A stretch of DNA of 42,253 nt from Bacillota bacterium (GCA_023411215.1 JAEYOY010000026.1:1-42253), one strand, 5' to 3'. Shown: positions 23,622-31,723, numbered from the stretch's first letter. Notes: a model not told the origin generated them from the sequence alone. Numbers and translations: made by a program.

Positions 23622-24806
23622 TTATTTTCTGCAAAGAAAAACCCCAGCGTCCTTCGTTATGCGAATCCCCTTATGTCCCAGCTTCTTCTTCAGAAACTGC
23701 TCAAAGGAGGCCTTCCTGCCGCTTAAGAGCCGACATTGATTGCCATGGCAGGAATAGATATAGTCCGCAAGAGGGGTAAGCTCTGTGACAAGGAGGGAAT
23801 CCTCATAAATATTTCTTTCAACAGAGGAAAAGTAGCGGGATAACTCCATCTGACCATAGTCCAGGCCAAAGATATCGAAGAGCTTTACTTCTGACAGAGC
23901 AATGCGCTCGTCATACTCCTTCACCAGGAGCTCAATTTCCTTCATATGCTGCTTACCATAGGTACTGCAGCAGAGGTATCCCCCTTTCTTTAGGACCCGG
24001 GAAAGCTCTGTGAATGCTTTCTCCCTATCCTTGGCATAAAATAAAACATGATTTGCTATTATCAGATCAAAGGATTGGTCCTCATATGGGATATTCTGAA
24101 GATCTATGCATTCAAAATGGAAGCTTTGTGCCTTTTCCTTTAGATTTTCCTGTGCATTTCTAAGCATTCCTGGGGAGATATCCGATAATGTAATATGAGC
24201 CTTTGCCGGTAGGCGGTCTAGATTATCCTTCCACAGCTGTCCGTTACCACAGCCTACCTCTAGGATTTGCGTCATATTCTTAAGTGGAAGCAGATCATAA
24301 ATCCAACAATACCACCCCTGAGGATTGAGAGAATAGCTACGATGAAGGTTAATTCTGGCATCCACATTCACAGAATTCTTATATTGATCCGCCAACGTTT
24401 CTTCCATATTCAGTAGATGTATCATTCCAATCAGCTTATTCCAGTCCGGTACCATTGATGTACTGATAGACTCCTTCGCTTCTGTGATGGTTTGCTCCAT
24501 CAACCGAAGTTCAGCAAGCTTACTCTGTATTAATTTAAGCTGAAGCTCAAAGGATTCCCGTATGAAATCAGTATCTTTATCTCGTGAGGAGATTTCGGCA
24601 ATATCCTCCAGCGAAAAGCCAAGTCCCTTGAGTACAATAATCCGCTGGAGCTTGATAAAATCCAGATCGGTATAATAACGATAGCCGGATTCCTTGATTT
24701 CGGAAGGCTTCAGTAAGCCTTTATTATCATAATAGCGTATAGTTCTTACGGATACGTTAGCCCGCTTAGCAAATTCTCCTGTCGTATAGATGCTTTGATC
24801 CTGCAT
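23622..24806 (-). CDS. MerR-type regulator fused to a SAM-dependent methyltransferase
   Basis: A 394-residue two-domain protein. Residues 6-75 are a MerR-type winged helix: YTTGEFAKRANVSVRTIRYYDNKGLLKPS then ESGYRYYTDLDFIKLQRI. A helical linker (76-135) follows, like the dimerising coiled coil of MerR proteins. Residues about 160-300 are a class-I methyltransferase with motif I ILEVGCGNGQ (181-190), the acidic LSDISPGML after strand 2, and FDLIIANHVLFYAKD (motif IV/post-IV). Thus the methyltransferase takes the place of the usual effector domain. ATG at 24806 is used; an adjacent GTG at 24809 is equally possible, with GGAGGT upstream. A target methylated molecule or SAM-sensing role is unknown. 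Confidence 0.88.
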   Translation of the reverse strand: MQDQSIYTTGEFAKRANVSVRTIRYYDNKGLLKPSEIKESGYRYYTDLDFIKLQRIIVLKGLGFSLEDIAEISSRDKDTDFIRESFELQLKLIQSKLAELRLMEQTITEAKESISTSMVPDWNKLIGMIHLLNMEETLADQYKNSVNVDARINLHRSYSLNPQGWYCWIYDLLPLKNMTQILEVGCGNGQLWKDNLDRLPAKAHITLSDISPGMLRNAQENLKEKAQSFHFECIDLQNIPYEDQSFDLIIANHVLFYAKDREKAFTELSRVLKKGGYLCCSTYGKQHMKEIELLVKEYDERIALSEVKLFDIFGLDYGQMELSRYFSSVERNIYEDSLLVTELTPLADYIYSCHGNQCRLLSGRKASFEQFLKKKLGHKGIRITKDAGVFLCRK

Positions 24807-24851
24807 CACAACCCCTACCTCCTATGTGAAAGATTAATACGTTGCCCTTAT

Positions 24852-25008
24852 CTATAGAAGCATAAACAACTTCACATGCAAGCATGTAAGTTGCTTATAA
24901 TTCTATAGAGTAATCTGCTTATTCGTGAATATTAGATCATGAACATAAAACATGTTCATGATCTTCCACTCCGATCGCAACACACAAGCAAACTTGTGGT
25001 ATGCTCAC
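24852..25008. other. Cluster of hairpins between rfbB and the MerR-fusion gene
   Basis: Three inverted repeats fill this spacer. CTATAGAA (24852-24859) with TTCTATAG (24901-24908) encloses AACTT-ACATGC-AA-GCATGT-AAGTT pairing. GATCATGAACAT (24935-24946) pairs perfectly with ATGTTCATGATC (24952-24963). CACAAG (24983-24988) pairs with CTTGTG (24993-24998). No run of T after a GC-rich stem is seen, so none is a clear terminator. They may regulate the MerR-fusion gene or be palindromic repeats of the genome. Confidence 0.5.
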
Positions 25009-25035
25009 TACGTTTAAATTATATCACACTGCTAT

Positions 25036-26067
25036 TTAGAGCTGCAGAAAATCTTTGTGTTCCAGATACCAGCTTATGGTACGGCGGATACCTTCGGAGA
25101 AGTCGGTAAGAGGCTGCCAGTCGAGCTCCTTCTGAAGCTTATTAGAATCAATCGCATATCTTCGGTCATGTCCTTTTCGGTCCGTGGTGAAGCGGATCGG
25201 GGAAGCCTTCTGTCCAAATTCCTTAGTTAGAATATCAGATAGGATAGTTACAAACTCGAGATTCGATCGCTCGTTGTGCCCTCCTACATTATAGATCTCA
25301 CCCAGTCGGCCCTTTTGTAATACCGCATCAATTGCCCTGCAATGATCCTCAACATAAAGCCAATCTCTGATATTGCTTCCATCGCCGTATACGGGAATAT
25401 CTGTCCCACGTAGACAGCATTCGATGCAGAGTGGAAGGAATTTCTCCGGATACTGATAAGGACCGTAATTATTCGAGCATCGGGTTATGAGGATGGGTAG
25501 CTGATGGGTCTCATAAAAAGCCTTCACCATCATATCGGCGCCTGCCTTGCTTGCAGAATAAGGATTCCTTGGGTGAAGCGGAGATTCTTCTGTAAAATAG
25601 CCCTCACCGGGCAGATCACCATAGACCTCGTCGGTAGAGACATAGAGAAAGCGCTTTGAATTCCGGCTTTCACCCAGCCAGGCAGCATTGGCTGCATTCA
25701 ACAGATTTAGAGTACCAAGGACATTGGTTCTTGCAAATTCCATGGCAGAAGCGATACTCCGATCCACATGGGTCTGTGCTGCAAAATGTACAATATAGTC
25801 AATATTCTCTTCTTCAAATAGTGCTTCAACCAGCTCCTCATCACAGATATCACCCTGTAAGAAACGGTAGTTGTCATAAGCTTCATAACAGCTGACATTG
25901 CTACGGTTGCCACAGTAAGACAGGCTATCCAGATTAATGATTCTGAAATCCTCAGTTTCATGGTTCCGAGACGGAATACTTCCATCCTTGAGCCTGCGCT
26001 CCATCAGATAATGAATGAAATTAGATCCGATAAACCCGGCACCTCCTGTTACTAAATAAGTCTTCAT
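25036..26067 (-). CDS. rfbB: dTDP-glucose 4,6-dehydratase
   Basis: A 343-residue extended-SDR enzyme that converts dTDP-glucose to dTDP-4-keto-6-deoxyglucose on the way to dTDP-rhamnose and related cell-surface sugars. The NAD motif TGGAGFIGSN is at 7-16. STDEVYGDLPGEGYFTEES carries the catalytic Thr-Asp-Glu triplet characteristic of RfbB, and NPYSASKAGADMM the Tyr-Lys pair. RDWLYVEDHCRAI and IYNVGGHNERSNLEFV are also typical. ATG at 26067 follows TGGAGGA by 7 nt; the frame to 26097 is less likely. The other rhamnose genes (rfbA, C, D) are not adjacent here, so this is a stand-alone copy. Confidence 0.93.
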   Translation of the reverse strand: MKTYLVTGGAGFIGSNFIHYLMERRLKDGSIPSRNHETEDFRIINLDSLSYCGNRSNVSCYEAYDNYRFLQGDICDEELVEALFEEENIDYIVHFAAQTHVDRSIASAMEFARTNVLGTLNLLNAANAAWLGESRNSKRFLYVSTDEVYGDLPGEGYFTEESPLHPRNPYSASKAGADMMVKAFYETHQLPILITRCSNNYGPYQYPEKFLPLCIECCLRGTDIPVYGDGSNIRDWLYVEDHCRAIDAVLQKGRLGEIYNVGGHNERSNLEFVTILSDILTKEFGQKASPIRFTTDRKGHDRRYAIDSNKLQKELDWQPLTDFSEGIRRTISWYLEHKDFLQL

Positions 26068-26384
26068 AATACAATCCTCCATTCTGCCCTTAGGCAATTA
26101 TAAATATTGGTGCTTAGCACACTTCAGACCTTTACCGTTTGAGTCCGGTTAAGTTCGTATGAGTGCATTGTATTAGGTGACGTTAGGTAAGAGTCAAGAG
26201 GTAAATATAATTATTCCAAAGAATTATTCCTATACTTTTTATTTGATAATAATGGTTAATAATAGTAGAATATTATAATGGATACATTGAATAACCATTA
26301 CTCCGATAGATGATATATAAGGGCTCAGTCGTGGGTGTTATGGCTGGAAACAAACGCAGCATAGAAGAGAGGATGAAGAAAAGA
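26068..26384. other. Divergent intergenic region between rfbB and an SDR gene
   Basis: Contains a direct repeat of AATTATTCC (near 26211 and 26222) and an inverted repeat AATGGTTA (26251-26258) / TAACCATT (26292-26299) flanking a TATAAT at 26274-26279 that could be the -10 box for the plus-strand SDR gene. No matching -35 hexamer is visible. No gene was found. Confidence 0.4.
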
Positions 26385-27173
26385 ATGAAAAAGGTAGTAA
26401 TCACGGGAGGTACCAGAGGGATCGGATTATCTATGGCGAAGGAATTCTTAAAAAAGGGCTGTAAGGTAACCTTAACCGGAAGAGCGACTATGGCATCGGA
26501 AGAACTGATAATGGAGCTTAAGCCCTATGAGGGAAGCTACCAGTATGTGTCCTGCAATGTCCAACATATCAGTGAAATAGAAGCTTTATGGGAGGCTGCA
26601 GCAAAGCAATGGGGTGGCATCGATATCTGGGTGAATAACGCCGGACAGAATGTTCCTCATGAATTCTGCTATAATACGGAAGCTTCTTATGTAGATGCGG
26701 TAATCGATACCAATATAAAGGGTGTCATTTACGGATGTCAGATTGCGGCCAAGCAGATGCTGCTTCAAGGCTATGGACAGATCTGGAATATGGAGGGTCT
26801 AGGTTCCAATGATATGATTCAGGTTAAGACTGTATTATATGGGACCACGAAGAGAGCACTGACATACTTTACCAGAGGCTTAGCGAAGGAGTTGAAGGGT
26901 ACACCGGTGATGGCGGGCTTATTATCTCCCGGTATGGTACTGACGGAGTTCATGACTAAGACACCGGAGGGAGAGACTTCTCCGGTATTGCAGGATAAAA
27001 GCTTTCAATTCATCTTTAACAATGTGGGCGACCGCCCGGAGACAGTGGCAGCTTTCTTCATCCCAAGAATTTTAGCGAACCGAAAGAATGATGCACATAT
27101 TGAATGGCTGACGAATGCGAAGTTCATCCTTCGAATGATGAAGGCTCCCTTTGTAAAGAGAAGACTTATATAG
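26385..27173 (+). CDS. Short-chain dehydrogenase/reductase
   Basis: A 262-residue classical SDR. MKKVVITGGTRGIGLSMAK carries the cofactor motif TGGTRGIG (7-14); WVNNAGQN follows, and the catalytic pair is YGTTK (Tyr, Lys), with LLSPGMVLTEF after it. The Ser of the usual triad is replaced by a less clear region around WNMEGLGSND, where Gly or Ser may serve. The start is uncertain: ATG at 26385 gives the family N-terminus but its nearest purine-rich site (GAGAGG) is 12 nt away; ATG codons at 26373 and 26340 are alternatives. It is divergent from rfbB. The substrate is unknown. Confidence 0.82.
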   Translation: MKKVVITGGTRGIGLSMAKEFLKKGCKVTLTGRATMASEELIMELKPYEGSYQYVSCNVQHISEIEALWEAAAKQWGGIDIWVNNAGQNVPHEFCYNTEASYVDAVIDTNIKGVIYGCQIAAKQMLLQGYGQIWNMEGLGSNDMIQVKTVLYGTTKRALTYFTRGLAKELKGTPVMAGLLSPGMVLTEFMTKTPEGETSPVLQDKSFQFIFNNVGDRPETVAAFFIPRILANRKNDAHIEWLTNAKFILRMMKAPFVKRRLI

Positions 27174-27554
27174 TAATTTATCATAATGAAAGCCCGGCTA
27201 AGAGACAGAGTAAGCTACCCTTAGCCGGCAACAAATAGGATATCCGGCATCTTCCTTGAGATACCGGATTCTGAGGGGGTGCCACAGCGTATCAAAATGA
27301 TAGGATGTGGCACTTTTTAATGTATAGATTTATATTGAATAAAATCCCCCGGTAATACGAAATCCTATTAGACAAAATATGCTGTTCTATGATATTATAA
27401 GAGCGAAAATCAAGTGATGAAGGACCGAATAAATCCATTTATAGAAGGATTTGTCAATTGGTTCGAGTATCTTAAAAAAATGCACATAGATTGACTATTT
27501 TGGAAAGGATATGGTATCACACTCATCAGAATATAAGTGATACTGGGCAGACGT
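27174..27554. other. Intergenic region with hairpins between the SDR and uridine kinase genes
   Basis: Three hairpins follow the SDR gene: CCGGCTAAG with CTTAGCCGG (about 27194-27230), ATCCGG with CCGGAT (about 27242-27269), and the terminator at 27279. The rest is AT-rich with no gene. No strong promoter hexamers for the kinase were found. Confidence 0.45.
27279..27318 (+). terminator. Rho-independent terminator
   Basis: GTGCCACA (27279-27286) pairs with TGTGGCAC (27306-27313), with inner TATCA/TGATA pairing, followed by TTTTT. Confidence 0.85.
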
Positions 27555-28184
27555 ATGAAAAATGTAGTTGTGATCGGTGTTTCAGGAGGCTCGGCTTCCG
27601 GAAAGACTACAGTTGCAAATCGGATAAAGGAAGCATTCAAGGATAGTGTGGAGCTGTTAAGTCATGATTTTTATTATCTCCCCCATGATGAATTGCCTTT
27701 GGAGGAAAGAGTAAAATTAAATTATGACCATCCCAATGCCTTTGATACCCAGCGCTTTATCAATGACATAAGGCTGCTAAAACAGTATAAGCCCATTGAT
27801 CGGCCGGTATACTCCTATGTGGTACACAATCGTCTGGATGAGACGGTTCACATGAATCCCGCAAAGGTAATCATCGTAGAGGGCTTTATGATTTACGAGA
27901 ATTCAGAGCTGAGGGATTTGATGGATATCAAGGTGTTTGTCGATACCGATGCGGACGAGCGCTTAATCAGACGTATCATTCGAGACGTAAATGAACGTGG
28001 CAGAAGCTTAGAATCGGTTATCACCCAGTATTCGAACACCGTTAAGCCCATGCATGAGTTATTTGTTGAGCCCTATAAGAAATATGCGGATATCATCATT
28101 CCGAGGGGCGGCATGAACGATGTAGCCACCTCGATGCTAATTCATCGGATTAAAGCAATCCTAGAGGAAGACGAGACAGAATAA
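27555..28184 (+). CDS. udk: Uridine kinase family protein
   Basis: A 209-residue P-loop kinase of the uridine kinase/phosphoribulokinase family; Udk phosphorylates uridine and cytidine in pyrimidine salvage. The P-loop is GGSASGKTT (11-19), SHDFYYLPHDELP is the substrate-binding segment, NYDHPNAFD and RPVYSYVVHNR are conserved blocks, and VIIVEGFMIYE corresponds to Walker B. IRRIIRDVNERGRSLESVI is the lid Arg region. Length is that of bacterial Udk. ATG at 27555 is used; no clear ribosome binding site precedes it, and an in-frame GTG lies at 27537. A terminator follows directly. Confidence 0.88.
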   Translation: MKNVVVIGVSGGSASGKTTVANRIKEAFKDSVELLSHDFYYLPHDELPLEERVKLNYDHPNAFDTQRFINDIRLLKQYKPIDRPVYSYVVHNRLDETVHMNPAKVIIVEGFMIYENSELRDLMDIKVFVDTDADERLIRRIIRDVNERGRSLESVITQYSNTVKPMHELFVEPYKKYADIIIPRGGMNDVATSMLIHRIKAILEEDETE

Positions 28185-28198
28185 AACAGACCATATTT

Positions 28199-28236
28199 AC
28201 CTCAAACATTTTCTGTAAAGTGTTTGAGGTATTTTT
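28199..28236 (+). terminator. Rho-independent terminator of udk
   Basis: ACCTCAAACA pairs perfectly with TGTTTGAGGT over a 12-nt loop, followed by ATTTTTT. Confidence 0.88.
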
Positions 28237-28524
28237 TATTTTATTATTATGGTAATTTGCATTATGGATGATTAATCGGTCCTTGTATTGCCGTTAAGGC
28301 TATAAGGACATACAAGAGACGAAAGGGGAAGGTAAGCGATGACACCTGTTAACTGCTAATATTAATTTGGAAAGGAATCAATATTCCGGTGCTTGTATGG
28401 ATGCGATCGGAGCTGACGATCATGAATATGTTCTTTATTCATGATATAATGGTTACAATAACTAAACGGAGCGTTGATTGCACGAACTCAGATTTAGCTA
28501 TATGATTGCTGTGAGGTGAAGGAA
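28237..28524. other. Region upstream of the XRE-superoxide reductase gene
   Basis: No gene was found. The main feature is the inverted repeat at 28419-28445. A small CCTTGTAT...ATACAAG-like pairing lies near 28276-28315. The last 15 nt hold the ribosome binding site of the next gene. Confidence 0.4.
28419..28445. promoter_or_regulatory. Candidate operator of the XRE-superoxide reductase gene
   Basis: ATCATGAATA (28419-28428) and TATTCATGAT (28436-28445) form a perfect 10-bp inverted repeat with a 7-nt spacer. The right arm overlaps TATAAT at 28445-28450, a likely -10 box, and no good -35 box is present. The site lies 80-106 nt before the ATG of a DNA-binding protein gene, so autoregulation is plausible. 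Confidence 0.5.
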
Positions 28525-29109
28525 ATGGATACAGTAAAAACAGGGGCATTGATAGCATCCTTAAGAAAAGAAATGAATATGACACAGAGGATGCTGGCCG
28601 AAAAGCTTCATGTCAGTGAGCAGGCAGTATCAAAATGGGAACGAGGCGTCGGTGCCCCGGACATCTCGTTGATCAGTACCTTAGCAAAGCATCTTGGTGT
28701 AAGCCCCAGAGAGATTCTTTCCGGAGAAATGGCCTCAAATGAGGAGGTTTCAGGTAATATGAAACGTGTTAAATTTTATGTATGTCCGGAATGTGGAAAT
28801 ATAATTACAAGTACCGGTAAGCTGGAGTCAACCTGCTGTGGTAAAGTCTTGGAGGATCTGCCCATAAATAAGGAGGAGCAGGAGCATACTCTTAAGATAG
28901 AAGAGATGGATGGAGGCTTATATCTGAGCATAGCTCATGAGATGAGTAAGGAGCATTATATCTCCTTTCTCGCCTATACCACCAGTGATAAGCTGGTGAT
29001 TAATAAACTATATCCGGAGCAGGATGCACAGTTGCAGATTTATAGGATGGGGCATGGAATGATTTATTATTATTGTACACGACATGGTTTGTTCTCCCAC
29101 AGGATATAA
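28525..29109 (+). CDS. XRE-type HTH regulator fused to a desulfoferrodoxin (superoxide reductase) domain
   Basis: A 194-residue fusion. Residues 6-62 are an XRE-type helix-turn-helix (MTQRMLAEKLHVSEQAVSKWERG). Residues 82-113 match the desulforedoxin-like N-domain of class-I superoxide reductase, with Cys87, Cys90, Cys104 and Cys105 (CPECGN, CCGK) for the FeCys4 centre. Residues 114-194 match the catalytic neelaredoxin domain: His121, His138 and His144 (IAHEMSKEHYISF), Cys184 and His187 (CTRHG), all five ligands of the SOR iron site. The usual Lys before the first His is Glu120. ATG at 28525 follows GAGGTGAAGG; GTG at 28516 is an alternative. It is probably a redox- or superoxide-responsive regulator; enzyme activity may remain. 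It is bounded by a putative operator and a terminator. Confidence 0.88.
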   Translation: MDTVKTGALIASLRKEMNMTQRMLAEKLHVSEQAVSKWERGVGAPDISLISTLAKHLGVSPREILSGEMASNEEVSGNMKRVKFYVCPECGNIITSTGKLESTCCGKVLEDLPINKEEQEHTLKIEEMDGGLYLSIAHEMSKEHYISFLAYTTSDKLVINKLYPEQDAQLQIYRMGHGMIYYYCTRHGLFSHRI

Positions 29110-29139
29110 TGAACAATTGAATACACGGTAAAAGGCAAT

Positions 29140-29207
29140 AAAACCACCGGATGGAACTGTTAAGCGAGCAGTGATGGAGCGCTTGGCAGCTTGACTCGGT
29201 GGTTTTT
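29140..29207 (+). terminator. Rho-independent terminator
   Basis: AAAACCACCG (29140-29149) pairs with CGGTGGTTTT (29197-29206) and runs into a T tract; an inner AAGCG/CGCTT stem lies between. It ends the XRE-SOR gene. Confidence 0.82.
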
Positions 29208-29289
29208 GTATGGATTAGCATTGTAATAAATTCTTTTAGATGTTAAAATATGGTTGTCCGGATAAAGACGGATACCTAGGAGGAACAAT

Positions 29290-30321
29290 ATGAGTAGGAA
29301 AATAACTATCATATCAGCATATGCCATAGCGCATTTTGTGGTTGACTTTGCATGTGCGTTTCTGATGTTTCGTATATTACGGGGAGGGCAGGATTGGTAT
29401 ATCGGTTTGCTCATTTATAATTTCTGCGCCTTTGCGTTACAGATGCCCATGGGGCTTCTGGCCGACCGTCTCAATCATAATGCGATATGTGCGGCCATGG
29501 GCTGCGGTCTGGTTGTCTTAGCTGTTCCATTAGGGTCTATGACGATCCCGGCAGCAATTCTTGCCGGAGTCGGGAATGGTATGTTTCACATCGGCGGAGG
29601 GATAGAGGTGCTGAATGCCGGTATGGAGAAGCCAGCACTTCTCGGTATCTTCATATCACCGGGTGCCTTGGGAATCTATCTGGGAACCTTACTCGGTAAG
29701 CAGAAGGCTCTCCCTGTGATTGTTGCGATCATCGGATTGATCGTCATGCTACTGCTTATACTGGTATTTCAATATATAGATAATAAGAGCTTTCGCTCCG
29801 ACAATACGGCCTTAACTCTGCAGGGCTTGGAAGTTCCTTGGGTTATTACTGCGATCGGAAGTCTCCTGCTGGTTGTCATTCTTCGCTCTTATATTGGAAT
29901 GAGCGCCACTTTTCCCTGGAAAAGCAATGGGCAATGGGCTGGACTATTGGTAGGAGCCGTTGTACTTGGTAAGATGTTCGGAGGAATTATAGCACTTTGG
30001 ATGGGAATTAAGAGAACCAGTATCCTATCCCTCGGATTGGCAGCCGCGTTATTCCTCTTCTCTGATATACCTATTATGGGAATCGCTGCGATGTTCTTCT
30101 TCAATATGACAATGCCTTTAACCTTATGGGGTATAGCGAGGCTATTGACAGGCTGTAAGGGCTTCGCCTTTGGCATATTGACATTTGGTCTCTTCTTAGG
30201 CTTTGTTCCTTCCTATCTGGAACTTACACCTCTATTCTCGACCACCGTCGGCTTCTCCATCGCCTCGGTTTTCTCCCTGATGGTATTGCTGTATGGGCTG
30301 CGAAGGGTGGTGGATCGGTAG
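29290..30321 (+). CDS. MFS-like membrane transporter
   Basis: A 343-residue protein with about 10-11 hydrophobic helices. The N-terminal half resembles the major facilitator superfamily: MPMGLLADRLNHNA fits the loop 2-3 motif (G-x-L-a-D-r), and AGVGNGMFHIGGGIEVLNAG resembles helix 4-5 of nitrate/fosmidomycin-type transporters. It is shorter than the usual 400 residues. AGGAGGA precedes the ATG. The next gene starts 2 nt after its stop, and an exported, membrane-anchored protein gene follows that; the three form an apparent operon. The substrate is unknown. Confidence 0.75.
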   Translation: MSRKITIISAYAIAHFVVDFACAFLMFRILRGGQDWYIGLLIYNFCAFALQMPMGLLADRLNHNAICAAMGCGLVVLAVPLGSMTIPAAILAGVGNGMFHIGGGIEVLNAGMEKPALLGIFISPGALGIYLGTLLGKQKALPVIVAIIGLIVMLLLILVFQYIDNKSFRSDNTALTLQGLEVPWVITAIGSLLLVVILRSYIGMSATFPWKSNGQWAGLLVGAVVLGKMFGGIIALWMGIKRTSILSLGLAAALFLFSDIPIMGIAAMFFFNMTMPLTLWGIARLLTGCKGFAFGILTFGLFLGFVPSYLELTPLFSTTVGFSIASVFSLMVLLYGLRRVVDR

Positions 30322-30322
30322 G

Positions 30323-30664
30323 ATGGAACTTTTGTATTCATTGGGAATGTCATTGTTCCTTACTTTAGTATTGGAATGGTTCATTGGATATCTGTGCGGA
30401 ATAAGAGATAAGATGGATTTTGTACTTCTTACCTTGGTTAACATACTTACCAATCCGCTGGTGGTTATGTCCTATTACCTTGTCGTCCATTATAGTCATA
30501 TGAACCGGATTGTGATTATTGTCGTCTTAGAGGTGATGGCAATCTTAACAGAGGGCTATTACTACAAAACCTATGGGAAGACCTTTTCACGGCCCTTACT
30601 CTTTGCACTTAGTGCAAATTCGTTCTCGTTTTGCATCGGACAGCTGTTGAATACACTACGATAG
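30323..30664 (+). CDS. Small integral membrane protein
   Basis: A 113-residue hydrophobic protein with about four membrane segments (residues about 4-22, 31-52, 61-82, 90-110). ATG at 30323 lies directly after the stop codon of the MFS-like gene, so translation is probably coupled; GGTGGTGGATCGGTAGG at the end of that gene can serve as ribosome binding site. I do not recognise the family. A Glu in the third helix (VVLEVMAILTEGYYY) and Tyr-rich ends are the only polar features. Its place between a transporter and an exported anchored protein suggests a membrane complex. Confidence 0.7.
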   Translation: MELLYSLGMSLFLTLVLEWFIGYLCGIRDKMDFVLLTLVNILTNPLVVMSYYLVVHYSHMNRIVIIVVLEVMAILTEGYYYKTYGKTFSRPLLFALSANSFSFCIGQLLNTLR

Positions 30665-30742
30665 AACGGGCTATTAAAAGAAACGATATAATTGGTGGAT
30701 AACAGAAGATTAATACTAGGATATGGGAATGGAGGAATTAAA

Positions 30743-31525
30743 ATGAAGAGGATTCAATTGGAAGGACTTGGAATACTTGTCTGTCTGGTGATGGCATTGT
30801 TGATGAGCAAGTCGGTACAGGCCGATGTGATCTGGACACCGAACGATGACTTCTTTGAGAAGCATTACGAAGAGTGTGAACAATTGCTGAGAAGCTATAC
30901 AGCCAATGGGGAGGGGGGCTATGTCGAGATTAAGAAGGATCCAAAGTCCAAGGAGACGGTAGCGAATGTAGAGAACGGGACGGAGTTCTATGTGTCCTTC
31001 ACCTACACCGATGAGAAGGGCAGGATATGGGGTGTTGTAGAGTACGATGACAGCACCGGCTGGATCATAATGGAGGATATGGTGGTCATTTATGATAATA
31101 TCTCCTTTATGGAGGAGCATAAGGCTGAGCTTAAGTATTATCGAGGTGAATTTGATGATTATGTTCCGGAGGAAGAACCGGTACAATTCTATCAGTATCC
31201 GGGCTCCGGAATGTCAATCAGTGCAATGGATATAAAGGAGGATAAACCGGAGATTAGCTATATCTATAAGGATGCAGAAGACCGCCAGTGGGGATACGTT
31301 GCTTATTATTTCGCAAATAGAGGCTGGATCTGCCTCAGCGATCCGACCAATGCCAGCATACCCGGAAGCCTGGAGCAGCCGGAGGTAACCACTATCCCAC
31401 CGACCACAGAGCTGCCGGAGCCAGGCTCCTCTGTCAGTACGGAAGTAATTCTTATCGCGGTATTGGTTGTGGCAGTGGTGCTTGGTACGGTAGTCATAAT
31501 AAGATTATTCTGGAAGAAAAAATAA
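30743..31525 (+). CDS. Exported membrane-anchored protein with two SH3-like repeats
   Basis: A 260-residue protein with a signal peptide (1-27, cleavage after VQA), an extracellular part, a Pro/Thr-rich linker (PTTELPEPGSS) and a C-terminal helix followed by FWKKK, so it is anchored facing outside. The extracellular part has two related blocks, GTEFYVSFTYTDEKGRIWG-VVEYDDSTGWI and PEISYIYKDAEDRQWGYVAYYFANRGWI; both share Y-x-D-x-x-x-R-x-WG and a GW[I] end, which resembles bacterial SH3-like repeats. GGAGGA lies 6 nt before the ATG. It is the third gene of the MFS-like cluster. Function is unknown; cell-wall binding or sensing is possible. Confidence 0.75.
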   Translation: MKRIQLEGLGILVCLVMALLMSKSVQADVIWTPNDDFFEKHYEECEQLLRSYTANGEGGYVEIKKDPKSKETVANVENGTEFYVSFTYTDEKGRIWGVVEYDDSTGWIIMEDMVVIYDNISFMEEHKAELKYYRGEFDDYVPEEEPVQFYQYPGSGMSISAMDIKEDKPEISYIYKDAEDRQWGYVAYYFANRGWICLSDPTNASIPGSLEQPEVTTIPPTTELPEPGSSVSTEVILIAVLVVAVVLGTVVIIRLFWKKK

Positions 31526-31540
31526 ATGGATAGAATTCAC

Positions 31541-31554
31541 AGCACAGCTGTGCT
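31541..31554. promoter_or_regulatory. Perfect 14-bp palindrome
   Basis: AGCACAGCTGTGCT lies 16 nt after the preceding stop codon and 38 nt before the small leader ORF. It could be an operator for the CD3324-family gene or a short hairpin; the following ATACTGTTATTATC has no T run. Confidence 0.4.
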
Positions 31555-31591
31555 ATACTGTTATTATCAAATTTAAGGAGGTGGGCTTATT

Positions 31592-31723
31592 ATGAAAAGC
31601 TTAGATTGTATCGATAGAGAGGACATCGTTTATATGGAGGGAATGCTATTTGAATTACAAGAAAGGTGTAGATGTATTGCCGGCCCGCCTGCTGAAAGAG
31701 ATTCAGGAATATGTCGAGGGTAG
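31592..31723 (+). CDS. Possible 43-residue leader peptide
   Basis: An open frame beginning with ATG behind a very good ribosome binding site (AAGGAGGTGGG, 7 nt upstream). It encodes 43 residues (start MKSLDCIDREDIVYMEGMLF) and overlaps the following CD3324-family gene in another frame by 74 nt. The protein matches nothing I know. The downstream gene starts with TTG inside this frame, so translation of this peptide may control that start. It may also be only a fortuitous reading frame behind a strong site. Confidence 0.4.
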   Translation: MKSLDCIDREDIVYMEGMLFELQERCRCIAGPPAERDSGICRG

